From positions 56,701-120,700 of the forward strand of contig JALKBU010000035.1 of the NCBI GenBank assembly GCA_023091735.1: a stretch of 64,000 bases of DNA, in the 5' to 3' direction. The notes beneath the pieces were generated by a model. That model was not told where the DNA came from. It did no database searches and worked only from the letters and a program-made list of their open reading frames with translations. Shown here piece by piece: positions 1-8,834 of this stretch. This stretch comes from Trichomonas tenax (lineage: Eukaryota > Parabasalia > Trichomonadida > Trichomonadidae). Position 1 is the first letter of the stretch; every line of letters begins with the position of its first letter. Both the position numbers and the translations under genes were made by a program.

Positions 1-674
1 AAGGAGAAGAAGATTTTGGATGGCTACACAGATGCAGAATAACATTTTAATCGTTAACATATTAAACCAATCAATCTCATTTCATTCAATTTTTTTGACC
101 AGAATTGAATTTTGCAGTTTTCATTCAAATTCGCTTTTATGACTCAGGATTAGTTTGAGAAGCTCTTATGTATATTTTCCATTACAATACAAAAATCATT
201 TTTGTTCAATCGTCGACGATTTTGGAATTTCAACTCTTAAAGGCAAAATCATGGACTAGCTTGCTAATCCAACGAGGCACTATCCAATACAGCCCATGAT
301 TTTGCTTTTCAGAGCCTTTCAGAGTCAATAATAGCAAATGTTTTCATTTATATTAAAATGCAATACTCACCCTAATTAATTATATCATAATTTACATGTC
401 AAAATAATATCAAATCTGACATGTAATTCCATCACTTTTTCGTGACACATTATCATACTCTACAGTTATAACTTAGAACATTAAGTCTAATAAAGACTTT
501 TTTAACATGTTTTCCGCACAATAATGCTTTTCCAAATTTGACTTTTTACGTGGCAGAAAAAATTAAAAGCGTTACATTTCGGATTACTTTGATTCTTTAC
601 ATGACAAAATTTACAATGAAAAATACCAACTTCACTTTTGCTCATCCAAAATTTTGACATAAAAATTCATTATA
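1..674. other. Intergenic, upstream of exportin gene
   Basis: No credible gene is seen. The stretch holds a 14-bp perfect palindrome at 208-221 and an inverted repeat pairing 240-254 with 293-308. It also holds two divergent copies of the TGACATGTAA motif, at 391-401 (reverse) and 417-428 (forward), plus a TTTACATGACA variant near 597. An initiator-like TCACTTTTGCTCA begins at 632, and a second candidate, TCATTA, lies at 668-673 right before the ATG. Confidence 0.5.
391..428. promoter_or_regulatory. Paired TGACATGTAA motifs
   Basis: TTTACATGTCA at 391-401 and TGACATGTAAT at 417-427 face each other 16 bp apart. The same motif lies close upstream of several other genes in this window. The regulatory role is inferred from recurrence and position only. 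These copies sit about 250 bp from the nearest ATG, farther than the other copies. Confidence 0.35.
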
Positions 675-3600
675 ATGTCACAAGTTGACTTAACTCCGAG
701 GATTCAGGAACTTGATCACTACGCCGGTGTCCTAAATCAGGAGTACACGGATATGGCCCAGGAAGATGCCAATCGTGCGCTTTTTGAATTTCAAGAAAAT
801 CCAAATTCCTACCAAATGACTCAAGCAATACTCACCTCTCAATGCAGGATTATGGTTAAATACACCGTACTGAAAAGTCTACAAAATCATATCCAAAAAA
901 ACTGGAATGTGACACCTGATGAGGAAAAAGATGCTATTCAAAAGTTTTTAATCGATTGCATATTCGATCCTAACGCTTTCTTAGACCAAGCACTCTTGGA
1001 ATCTATGTTTTCATGTATTAATGAAATTTTAACGAAAGATTATCAACGAAAGACTTATTACTTTCAATCTTTGTGGGAGATTGTCCAAGCAGTTGAAAAC
1101 TATGCTCCTTTTAGGCTCGCCTGCATGTTTGATTTTATCACAAGCTTCCTGAACTATATTTCTGCGCAAAGTGGCGCGGAAGAAGATATCACATATATGT
1201 TCAAGAAAGTTGATGGCCAGTTTCGTCAGATGTCTAAACAATTTGTACAACATGATTTTGATCTACTTTATAGAAATATCGAATCCATTCTACAATCAGA
1301 GTCTCAAAATGATCAAATTAAACTTAAGGCCCTAGGCGCACTCCTTGCTGCAGTTAAATGCAATAAATTTGTCTCAGAAAAAATTCGAACCTCAGATCTT
1401 TATACTGCAATCGGTCAAACGTTTAAAGCGAACCCTGTTCTTGCTGCAACATCCATATCAATCATAAATGAAATTATGAAAAATATGATTTCATTAGATT
1501 TTGGTCAAATAGATTCCGGTTTAATCGTTTTGAGAATACTTTCAGAAAATATAGAAACAATAGAACAGCTCCAAGGTGATAAGAAGACCCAAACTTGGGT
1601 AGGATTTGTTAATGTCTTGAATAATTTAATTGTTAGCTTAGGAATGCAACTAATTGAGTACAAAGAATTCAACGTTGCACTTGACTATACACTTCACATT
1701 ACAGCTAAAATATATGACAGCGAATTTGATTCCTGCTTGGGCTTTTGGCAGGAATTTGTTAATCAGACAAAATATCGAATGTTCAATATTACAAAAGATG
1801 TTTCTGAATCAATGGTTTTCATTGGTCAATTCTGCAATATTTTAGTTCAAAGAATGATACCACCACTCAAATTCCAGAGTAAATACGACAACTATAACTT
1901 TGAGGAAGTCGAAATTTGCCCCGATGATGACTTCCAACAAATGAAGCGAACCATGAAAGAAATTTTGATGCTTGATTCAGATCTTGTTTACGGTGTGTTG
2001 CAAGACCCTCAGTTCGAAAATGTATCCGATTTCAATCACTACTGTTGGGCAGTTGTCTCAATATCTGATAGTGACTTACCAACAGAATTAAAATTTAACA
2101 AATTCAGTCAAGTCGTTGACGTATTAGCTGGTTTAATGCAGAATTCGGAGATAAGCGAAGATGATATGAGTCAAGTTTGCATAGCAACAACTATCATTAT
2201 TAATGCATACTCAAAGCTATTTGGAACCAAAAATGATAATGGACAATTTGTATTCTTTGATATGTTCTCTGCCTGCTTTGAAAAACTCATGGAATTTCTT
2301 CGCAGTGGCAACCAAGTCCTTGCATTGTTTGTTCTCAAAACTATTTCCGAGATTCCAGAAAAAGATCTTTTCTACCAGAAAATCAATGATGGACCTACTC
2401 CACTTGATATGCTTGTTGAATTCTTTAGCGAAGCATTCGACGCTGAAAGATGTGTTGATCATCTCCGATTGCTGATCAAATGCATTGCCAGACCTTTATC
2501 GCTCGAGCGCATATCTAAAACGGAAGAAGCAATGACCTTTATCAGGACATTATTACAAGAATTGATGGGAAGATTCAATACCGCTGTCAATAACTTGAAT
2601 GAAACAGATTCCAATACATGGATATTTTATGTTAATACGATTCGTATGCTTGATTCCTTCATCATGTCATTTGCAGATTTCTACAAATATAATATTCCTG
2701 TTACCCAATTGTGCAATAACCTCAAACAATTCGGGCAGGTCGCTTTAAACGCTGAGGATCCCAAATTACGCTTGTTGGCACTCGGTGTTAAATCAGCAAT
2801 TCTGACTCACTTAAGATACTTCATTTCTTATATCGAAAATCCGGAAACTGAAATTATGTCATATCTCTCTAGAGATGGAATTTTGGCCATATTGAATGAC
2901 TATGCTAACACACCAGATGACTTGTGTATTCCTCAGACACTTGGATTTTTGTCAACACTCATTGTTAGACTTCAAACAGAGGCTACTGATTTGATGAATG
3001 ATATTATGTGCGCTGTTTTCAACAAAACTAAGAACATGATTTGCAATCCTGATCCACAAAAATACTCTGAAATCGCCAACGATTTCTTCTTGTTCATTGA
3101 CAAGATACTGACGACAATCCCAATGTATATTGATACTCTCGATGAGCCACAAATACGAGAAATATATGAGATTCTCAAAGTTGGAATTGATAATCCAATG
3201 TCAGACGTAAGCAACACATGCATCACCTTCATGGCAAACTTTATCGATTATTTGCAAGGATCTCAAAACCCGATGATCCAACAAGTTTATTCTTCCTACA
3301 TTTGTATTGATATTGTAGGATTCTCTTTCACATTATTACTTGATGGTATCCATAAATTCGCCATTGAAACACTGTCTGTACTTCTCCTTCTTGTTTTGAA
3401 GTCAAACGCCTTTGGAGATCCAGAAAGAGTGGCAATTCTTGGTAATGCGCTTGTTGAGAACTTCGCCGAGCAGGGAAGTGATATTGTTGAAACAGTTAAC
3501 TCAATCGTATCTCTCGGAAAGTCGAAAGATGTTCACAATAAATCAATTGATATTCTTAGAGAATTCCTGAGGAAATCTAATGAGATTTCTCCATTTGATC

Positions 3601-3785
3601 CAGAATATCAACAAGCATTGCTTGAAAGAAGACTGGAAAGTTTAAAGAAAGTTCTTGGAAGATCCAACAAAAATTACTTCCAAACATCTGAATCTTTCAT
3701 GGAACAGAGTCAGAAAGATGAAGAACCAGACTCCCAGACATTTGCTTTCTTAGAAAGAATCAAGAAACTGGACTTTGGTAATTAA
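675..3785 (+). CDS. XPO1: Exportin-1 (CRM1)-like nuclear export receptor
   Basis: This is a 1036-residue all-helical HEAT-repeat protein, close to the usual exportin-1 length (about 1070). The N-terminal 130 residues follow the importin-beta N-terminal/Xpo1 pattern: a short helix, then a ~30-residue HEAT repeat in which an 'ILTSQ...KYTVLKSLQNHI..NW' stretch mirrors the CRM1 helix pair. A 'CWAVVSIS' segment near residue 450 matches the CRM1 'CWAIGSIS' motif. The C-terminus (residues ~910-1000) resembles the CRM1 end, with 'ERVAILGNALVENF' and 'ILREFLRKSNE'. Known role of the family: RanGTP-dependent export of NES cargo through nuclear pores. Divergence in the middle third leaves some doubt between exportin-1 and another exportin. 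Start: ATG at 675, with TCATTA directly upstream. Confidence 0.8.
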   Translation: MSQVDLTPRIQELDHYAGVLNQEYTDMAQEDANRALFEFQENPNSYQMTQAILTSQCRIMVKYTVLKSLQNHIQKNWNVTPDEEKDAIQKFLIDCIFDPNAFLDQALLESMFSCINEILTKDYQRKTYYFQSLWEIVQAVENYAPFRLACMFDFITSFLNYISAQSGAEEDITYMFKKVDGQFRQMSKQFVQHDFDLLYRNIESILQSESQNDQIKLKALGALLAAVKCNKFVSEKIRTSDLYTAIGQTFKANPVLAATSISIINEIMKNMISLDFGQIDSGLIVLRILSENIETIEQLQGDKKTQTWVGFVNVLNNLIVSLGMQLIEYKEFNVALDYTLHITAKIYDSEFDSCLGFWQEFVNQTKYRMFNITKDVSESMVFIGQFCNILVQRMIPPLKFQSKYDNYNFEEVEICPDDDFQQMKRTMKEILMLDSDLVYGVLQDPQFENVSDFNHYCWAVVSISDSDLPTELKFNKFSQVVDVLAGLMQNSEISEDDMSQVCIATTIIINAYSKLFGTKNDNGQFVFFDMFSACFEKLMEFLRSGNQVLALFVLKTISEIPEKDLFYQKINDGPTPLDMLVEFFSEAFDAERCVDHLRLLIKCIARPLSLERISKTEEAMTFIRTLLQELMGRFNTAVNNLNETDSNTWIFYVNTIRMLDSFIMSFADFYKYNIPVTQLCNNLKQFGQVALNAEDPKLRLLALGVKSAILTHLRYFISYIENPETEIMSYLSRDGILAILNDYANTPDDLCIPQTLGFLSTLIVRLQTEATDLMNDIMCAVFNKTKNMICNPDPQKYSEIANDFFLFIDKILTTIPMYIDTLDEPQIREIYEILKVGIDNPMSDVSNTCITFMANFIDYLQGSQNPMIQQVYSSYICIDIVGFSFTLLLDGIHKFAIETLSVLLLLVLKSNAFGDPERVAILGNALVENFAEQGSDIVETVNSIVSLGKSKDVHNKSIDILREFLRKSNEISPFDPEYQQALLERRLESLKKVLGRSNKNYFQTSESFMEQSQKDEEPDSQTFAFLERIKKLDFGN

Positions 3786-3952
3786 TTAATATATTGTTTT
3801 ATGTATATTTATAATATCTTATTGATTTAAAACAATAATTCATCTACTTACTCGAGATGTAACATAACTTCTTTAGAATTCACCTTCGTTATCAAAAAAT
3901 TGTATTTAAAAAAATAAAGGTTATTTTTACAACTATACAATTTATATTTTTA

Positions 3953-4189
3953 ATGAACAATTTTTCACGCTTTCAGGCCTCAAGAATGCCCAGAGCTGAT
4001 CCTATACAAGTCCCTTACTTCCCGTCTTTTATTCCTTCAAGAGTAGAAGCAAATAGATATAACACAGTGATGATAAGAATTCAAAAATCATTCGAACTCG
4101 AAATACCACGCGAACCAGCTTCTGAGTCTGAGGAAGAAGTCATTCACGTTCCAAGTAGCTCTGATGATGACGTTAATATTATTGGCTAA
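3953..4189 (+). CDS. Small acidic-tailed protein, possible SUMO-interacting motif
   Basis: A 78-residue ORF with its own ATG lies 167 bp after the exportin-like gene. I do not recognise a family. The N-terminal half is basic and proline-containing. The C-terminal 25 residues are strongly acidic and serine-rich, with 'EEVIHVPSSSDDD', which has the V-I-x-V plus acidic/serine layout of a SUMO-interacting motif. No second copy exists in the window. Coding status is uncertain: composition is protein-like (few Phe/Ile/Lys runs, unlike random AT-rich ORFs), but only expression or conservation could settle it. Confidence 0.45.
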   Translation: MNNFSRFQASRMPRADPIQVPYFPSFIPSRVEANRYNTVMIRIQKSFELEIPREPASESEEEVIHVPSSSDDDVNIIG

Positions 4190-4712
4190 TTAAAATTACT
4201 TCAAACTACTTTCAAATCATCCAAAATACTAAATTCATCCACTAGAAAATCTTCTATTAGAAAAATTTTATTATATTATCAATCGAAAAAATTTTCTTCA
4301 TTTATTTGTTTTGTTTTTATAAAGAATAACTCTTACCAGTTGATGCTCTTATTATCTGCATCCATGTTATAAACAAAAAAACGAACAGTTTATATAGAAA
4401 TTACATCTATGTTAAATATGGCTTATATAACTTTAGAATGTATTTCTTTTTTCGCTAGAATGAATGCGCAATAATATAGTACTTGTATAGTGTTGATACC
4501 ACATCAGATATCTCAATATATTCTTTGTTATGAAAATAAAAACTACAAAGTGATTTGTTGATATTCATGAATCAAATGGTCATCGCAGTGTAAGTGCTTG
4601 TGTTTATAATTTATCAACATCAATTGTAAAGTGAAAAACTTATTTGTATTTTTTTGATACAATTAAATTAAAGACCATGCTGATTTAAGATTTTGTTATT
4701 ACGTCATTTTAT
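4190..4712. other. Intergenic, between convergent genes
   Basis: AT-rich stretch between the small acidic ORF and the eL32 gene that runs toward it. I see no coding potential or repeat worth naming. Confidence 0.5.
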
Positions 4713-5114
4713 TTACTGCTGCTCGACATTCTTGACCTTGCGGGCCTGGTTAAGGATGGCGATATCGAGCTCCTGCGCCTTCTTGATGATTTCCTGCTGG
4801 AGCTTGAGGCCAACCTGATGAGAGATGATAGCACCGTGTGTTGTGTTCTTTGTAAGGAGCATATCAAGATCCTTAAGAGAACGAACGATAACTGGGATGA
4901 AGCCGGATGGGAGCATGTATCTTGTTGTCTTGTCAGAGCCGAAGCCAATGCTCGGGTGGATTGGGGCACCATGATACTTCCTGCGGAAGCGGGAGTCGAG
5001 GCCACGTGGGCGGCGCCAGGCGGATGGAACGCGAGCCCAGAGATCGGACTGTAGGCGGTGGAAACGTGTTGTCTTCTTGTGAACGATTGGCTTATGTTCA
5101 GCTGGAGCTGGCAT
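4713..5114 (-). CDS. RPL32: 60S ribosomal protein eL32
   Basis: The 133-residue product covers the whole eL32 family. Recognisable blocks include 'RFHRLQSDLW', 'WRRPRGLDSRFRRKYHG', 'GFGSDKTTRYMLPSGF', and the C-terminal helical 'GLKLQQEIIKKAQEL' region. eL32 binds 28S rRNA in the large subunit. I place the start at ATG 5114 (MPAPAEHK); the reading frame stays open further upstream, but only with a TTG codon, and the family begins near here. GC content and codon use are richer than in neighbouring genes, as expected of a highly expressed gene. A pyrimidine-rich CCTTTCTTCA abuts the ATG and may hold the initiator. Confidence 0.95.
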   Translation of the reverse strand: MPAPAEHKPIVHKKTTRFHRLQSDLWARVPSAWRRPRGLDSRFRRKYHGAPIHPSIGFGSDKTTRYMLPSGFIPVIVRSLKDLDMLLTKNTTHGAIISHQVGLKLQQEIIKKAQELDIAILNQARKVKNVEQQ

Positions 5115-5264
5115 TGAAGAAAGGGCGACCAAACCGCTCAAGCTGTTTTTTTCCTATGAATTAAAAATTTTGGCTGTTTTTGGTTTTTTGGTATATACTC
5201 TTTATGTGTTTTCTAAATATCAAATAATTTTGGTATATATTGTTTCATCCAATTTGCCCTATTT

Positions 5265-5665
5265 TTATTTTTTGGCTGAAACTTTGAGCATAGCATTTCT
5301 ACTCTATGTAAAATCTAAACATTCACTTATTTTGATTTTTCATTTTTATCAAAGCTTGAACTTGTATTTTTGGCTGAAACTTTGAACATAGGATTTTTAT
5401 TTTATAGAAAATCCAAATGTTAACTTATTTTGATGATTTATTTTTCTTAAATAATGGAATCATATTTTTGGCTGAAATTTTGAATGTAGTATTTCTAATA
5501 TATGGGTGTTTAAAAATTTAATTTAGTTTGATAATCGAAAATTTCATCAAAATATGAAAAATTATTTTTGGCCAAAACTTTAAATATATGATTCATATGA
5601 TGTAGCAGTTCCAAACGTACTTTTATTTTAATATTTAGTTTTTTCATTTTATTTAGTGCCGAAAT
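5265..5665. repeat. Four-unit ~98-bp degenerate tandem repeat
   Basis: A motif reading TTTGGCTGAAACTTTGA recurs at 5271, 5369, 5467 and 5567 (the last as TTTGGCCAAAACTTTAA), so the spacing is 98, 98 and 100 bp. After each copy comes a similar CATAG.ATTT..A..TATAT segment and an AT-rich spacer with TTATTTTGAT. The repeat fills most of the gap between the eL32 and docking-protein genes. A related single copy lies at about 35098-35140. The rest of 5115-5908 shows no gene. Confidence 0.75.
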
Positions 5666-5908
5666 TTCATATTTATCACCTACATATGATGTGCAGTTTA
5701 TGCGTAGCAAAATTTTTTATCATTTTATTATATCAAATTATGGATTTTGAAATCGATTTCAGATTCTTTGGTTAGAAATGCCTCGCAAATCTTATCGCGG
5801 AGTGTAAGTTTGTTGTGGTTTCTTTTCATTGTCACGTGAATTTTTAATTTTTCGAAAAAAGATAAGATTATTTTTAATAAGAACGTAAAACAATAAATAA
5901 TAATAAAA

Positions 5909-7528
5909 TCACGCTTTCTTCTTCCTAGCAGCGATTTCGGCGGCCTTTTGCTGCGCGATTCTCTGCGCGAGAGCTTTCGTTGCACTTCTATCCAAGACAC
6001 GGCTAACGAACTCTCCCTTGTCGCCCTTCTGACGCTGCTGCTTGAGTACTTCTCCCATTCTTGGCTTCATGATTCTCTTTGAAGACTCTGTTTCTCTGAT
6101 ATCAAAGTTATTTTCTGCGGCGATCTTAGAAGCAACAACCTGAGCATTGCAGACCTGCATGAAGTCATAGTCCTCGTCCTCAAGCTTTTCCTTGAGATTT
6201 GCAATCGTTGCCTTGATCCAATCGAGAACTTCAGATGGATTTTGTGCTGTTAATGGCTCCTTCTGAACGAGCTGCATTTCGTCTGCGAGATGCAATATGC
6301 CGACATCAACGGACTCATTGAATGATATACGAGTGAGTTTATCCTTCTCTGCTTCTTCGAGTTTCTGATTTTCTTGTAATAAAATCTTTTTCGCTTCATT
6401 GAGAAGTCTGTTGCCACCAACACCCTTGTGGGAAGTGTACTCTGCTTCTTCTATAGCTGATCGCTTCTGAGCAGCCTGTTTAGCTAAATCTTCGTTAGCG
6501 GCCTTCAGCTCTTTGATTTGGCGCTTAAGTGTTTCACTCGTGTTGCGGCGCTCCTCGAAGAACTTAACAATGGCCTCTGGCTCACCTGTTCCGAAGTATT
6601 CGACAATTTCATCATATTTTGATGAAACTGCGCGGAACTTCTCATCCTTCTTATCCTTCTGTGCTCTGTTGTTGCGGTTCCTTACGACAGAAGCCTGAGA
6701 ATTCAAAGATTGCTGCGGCTTCGCCTGTCTTGCAGAATTTGAGTCTTCCAGGATTGGCTGATGAAGATTTGCCTGATATTGGGCAGTCTTTGTCTTGAGC
6801 AACTGATCGCGTTTCTCACGCGCCGCTGCTGTCTTCGCTTGTAAGTTGTTGAATTCTAATCTCGCAGCATTCATTGAGTGGACAGAATCACGTGCAATGA
6901 GTTCGAGATCAGCGAGATCGCGCTTCTTTTGCTCGATTTCCTTCTTTTGGGACTCAATGATTCTGTTCCACTGCATTTTTTGTCTCTCGAATTGATAAAT
7001 GATGGTGTTATATATCTTTAAGAGGTGCTTTGTTTCTTGATTTTTTATTTCAGCGTTATCTAATCTGTTTTTGAGTGTCGCAATCCTCTCTGTCGTTGAA
7101 TCTTTCGAAGTTTCGCCACCTTCAAGATTCTGGAGCTGAATTTGAAGCTCATTCTGTCTCTTGATGGCCTCTTGCTTCTTGTGTCTGTAATTATCGATTT
7201 GTTTCTTGAGAAGATTGACTGAGTGTGTCGAATGTTTTATATCTGCGTGAAGGTCAATGTTTTCTGTTCTCTTTTCTTTCTCTTTTGTGAGCTGTGCCAA
7301 AGATGATCTCAACTGTGTGTGCTCTTTCCTCAAATCAGAAAGAACTTGTTCGTTATTTTCAAGACGCTGAACAATCGAGTTGTAGAAGTCACGATCGGTG
7401 CCTTTCAGGTCTTTGCCCTTCTCTTTGATAGAAGCGAGGTCTGCTTCGAATGTTTCCGCGATATTCGGTTTCTCTTCTTCTGTCTTTTTCATCATTTTGT
7501 GATATACGTTATTCTTCTTTTCTGACAT
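5909..7528 (-). CDS. Outer dynein arm docking-type coiled-coil protein (ODAD1/ODAD3-like)
   Basis: The 539-residue protein is almost entirely coiled coil, with heptads across residues ~60-260 and ~310-430. The segment around residues 25-75 ('GTDRDFYNSI', then 'LSDLRKEHTQLRSSL') resembles the start of the CCDC63/CCDC114/CCDC151 docking family, where a 'GDRKAFYE..' block precedes the first coil. The C-terminal 60 residues are basic and alanine-rich, ending KKKA. Known family role: anchoring outer dynein arms on axonemal doublets. A flagellar role suits a trichomonad with four motile flagella, but the assignment among coiled-coil proteins is moderate. It ends in TGA, which shows TGA is a true stop here. 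Start: ATG 7528. Confidence 0.55.
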   Translation of the reverse strand: MSEKKNNVYHKMMKKTEEEKPNIAETFEADLASIKEKGKDLKGTDRDFYNSIVQRLENNEQVLSDLRKEHTQLRSSLAQLTKEKEKRTENIDLHADIKHSTHSVNLLKKQIDNYRHKKQEAIKRQNELQIQLQNLEGGETSKDSTTERIATLKNRLDNAEIKNQETKHLLKIYNTIIYQFERQKMQWNRIIESQKKEIEQKKRDLADLELIARDSVHSMNAARLEFNNLQAKTAAAREKRDQLLKTKTAQYQANLHQPILEDSNSARQAKPQQSLNSQASVVRNRNNRAQKDKKDEKFRAVSSKYDEIVEYFGTGEPEAIVKFFEERRNTSETLKRQIKELKAANEDLAKQAAQKRSAIEEAEYTSHKGVGGNRLLNEAKKILLQENQKLEEAEKDKLTRISFNESVDVGILHLADEMQLVQKEPLTAQNPSEVLDWIKATIANLKEKLEDEDYDFMQVCNAQVVASKIAAENNFDIRETESSKRIMKPRMGEVLKQQRQKGDKGEFVSRVLDRSATKALAQRIAQQKAAEIAARKKKA

Positions 7529-8111
7529 AAAAATGCAATTCTTCGGTTTTTGTGCTTACCATAGCCTCAGATGTCCAAAAACAAAAGACAAATCGTCAAA
7601 CGCTCTATGATTCGTTACAATTTCGAGATTTCTTATATTTCAACATTATTGCTATTTCATCAATCACTATATCTATTGAATTTCACTTTTTGTAATATAT
7701 TCTATTCAAAATAACAAACATCTTCTCTAAAAATATCAAATTTGGTTTAACTAATGAATATGAACCAAAAACGCATTGCAAACTTGTGCAGCCCTTTATC
7801 TTCTATATATTCGTTGATTTATGAAGATTGGTTTTAATTAATCTTTTTATATCATAATAACAACGTATAAAATCCCTTGTTTAAATTGTGCGATTAATAT
7901 TTGTTTTCAATATCAGTTACATATCCAGAGTTACAAATCAATTTGATTATTTTTATATGATTCAATATTTTATCGAGATTAATATTGATAATTCATCTTT
8001 TGGTTCAATCTATGTTGTAGCTTTTGGGTGGTTTAAATATGTATTTAAATTTGCTTCGACAGATATAAAAACTTTGGGGTAATTAATAAACTAAACAACA
8101 AAAATTTATAA
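7529..8111. other. Intergenic
   Basis: AT-rich spacer between the docking-type protein and the end of the PIKK-like gene. A 64-codon ORF inside it has a random-looking composition, and I do not accept it. No repeat or RNA gene was recognised. Confidence 0.5.
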
Positions 8112-8810
8112 TTACCAATATGGTTTCCATTCAAAATGCATGGAATATATATTAATAGGATCTGAAGCAATTTCGATCAATTTCGAAACTTGCTCAGAAG
8201 AGTTCTTCTTTTGATCGCCAATTTCTGGATCAATTCCTCTTAACTTATCGTTAACTTCGTCTAAAAGGTTCTGTGGTGTCTCTGGGAGTGCAACCATGAG
8301 CTGCATCATGACGAGAGGCCTTCTTTCCCATAGAAATTCCATTATCTTCTCACAAGATAATTGGAACAAACCATATGGGTTTGCGCCATCCATCAAGTTA
8401 CGAATGGCCCGAGTCATTCTTACTTGGACAGTTTCAGAACGCTTTGGATCGCGTTTTGATTTGCAGAATATCGAAGAGAAGTCAATAAATATCATCGAGC
8501 CATTGTCTCTCTCAAGTAAAACGTTTCCTGGATGCCTGTTTTCCAAGCCAATGATATATCCTAACATTGCATGTCCTGCAAATGACTGAGTGACTGCATC
8601 ACTTGTTCTGACCCATCTTGAAACAGCTGTTGCTGATCTCCAGATGCATTCAAGAAGTTCTTCACCAAGCGAGATTTTAGAAATCTTTTCACAGAGTTCG
8701 ATGCTTTGCAGTGATGTTAATCGCGATGGATGGGTGGACCCTAAATGGCTTGAAATTTCATCTGATTCTTGTTTTCTTTTGGCAGTAAATGAAGACATGA
8801 TTGACTCCAT
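8112..8810 (-). CDS. C-terminal kinase lobe and FATC of the TOR-like PIKK, downstream of an in-frame TGA
   Basis: This part is in the same frame as the upstream ORF and is separated from it only by TGA 8832-8834 and seven further sense codons, so both belong to one ancestral gene. It carries the PIKK C-lobe: 'GYIIGLENRHPGNVLL' aligns with the TOR catalytic loop 'GYILGLGDRHPSNLML', and 'IFIDFSS' with 'IHIDFGD'. The last ~27 residues ('EQVSKLIEIASDP' through 'WKPYW') are a clear FATC domain. The catalytic Asp is replaced by Asn and the DFG Gly by Ser, so phosphotransfer is unlikely. If translated separately from ATG 8810 it gives a 232-residue fragment. It could be expressed by readthrough, as a separate protein, or not at all. 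Confidence 0.75.
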   Translation of the reverse strand: MESIMSSFTAKRKQESDEISSHLGSTHPSRLTSLQSIELCEKISKISLGEELLECIWRSATAVSRWVRTSDAVTQSFAGHAMLGYIIGLENRHPGNVLLERDNGSMIFIDFSSIFCKSKRDPKRSETVQVRMTRAIRNLMDGANPYGLFQLSCEKIMEFLWERRPLVMMQLMVALPETPQNLLDEVNDKLRGIDPEIGDQKKNSSEQVSKLIEIASDPINIYSMHFEWKPYW

Positions 8811-8831
8811 AGCTTCTGTTTGTGAAGTGAT

Positions 8832-8834
8832 TCA
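8832..8834 (-). other. In-frame TGA interrupting the PIKK-like gene
   Basis: On the minus strand the codons read GCT TCA TTG ACA TGA ATC ACT TCA CAA, with the frame intact on both sides. The stop falls in the kinase hinge region, just after the 'FPLC' strand. TOR proteins have the 'GLI.WV' motif here, so the lost codon sits at or beside a conserved Trp. A nonsense mutation, readthrough or a base-call error would all fit. Confidence 0.85.

Noticed and set aside
240..308. tRNA-like cloverleaf before the exportin gene.
   Set aside because: No TPsiC (GGTTCAAATCC-type) arm or D-arm can be placed; only a simple inverted repeat is present.
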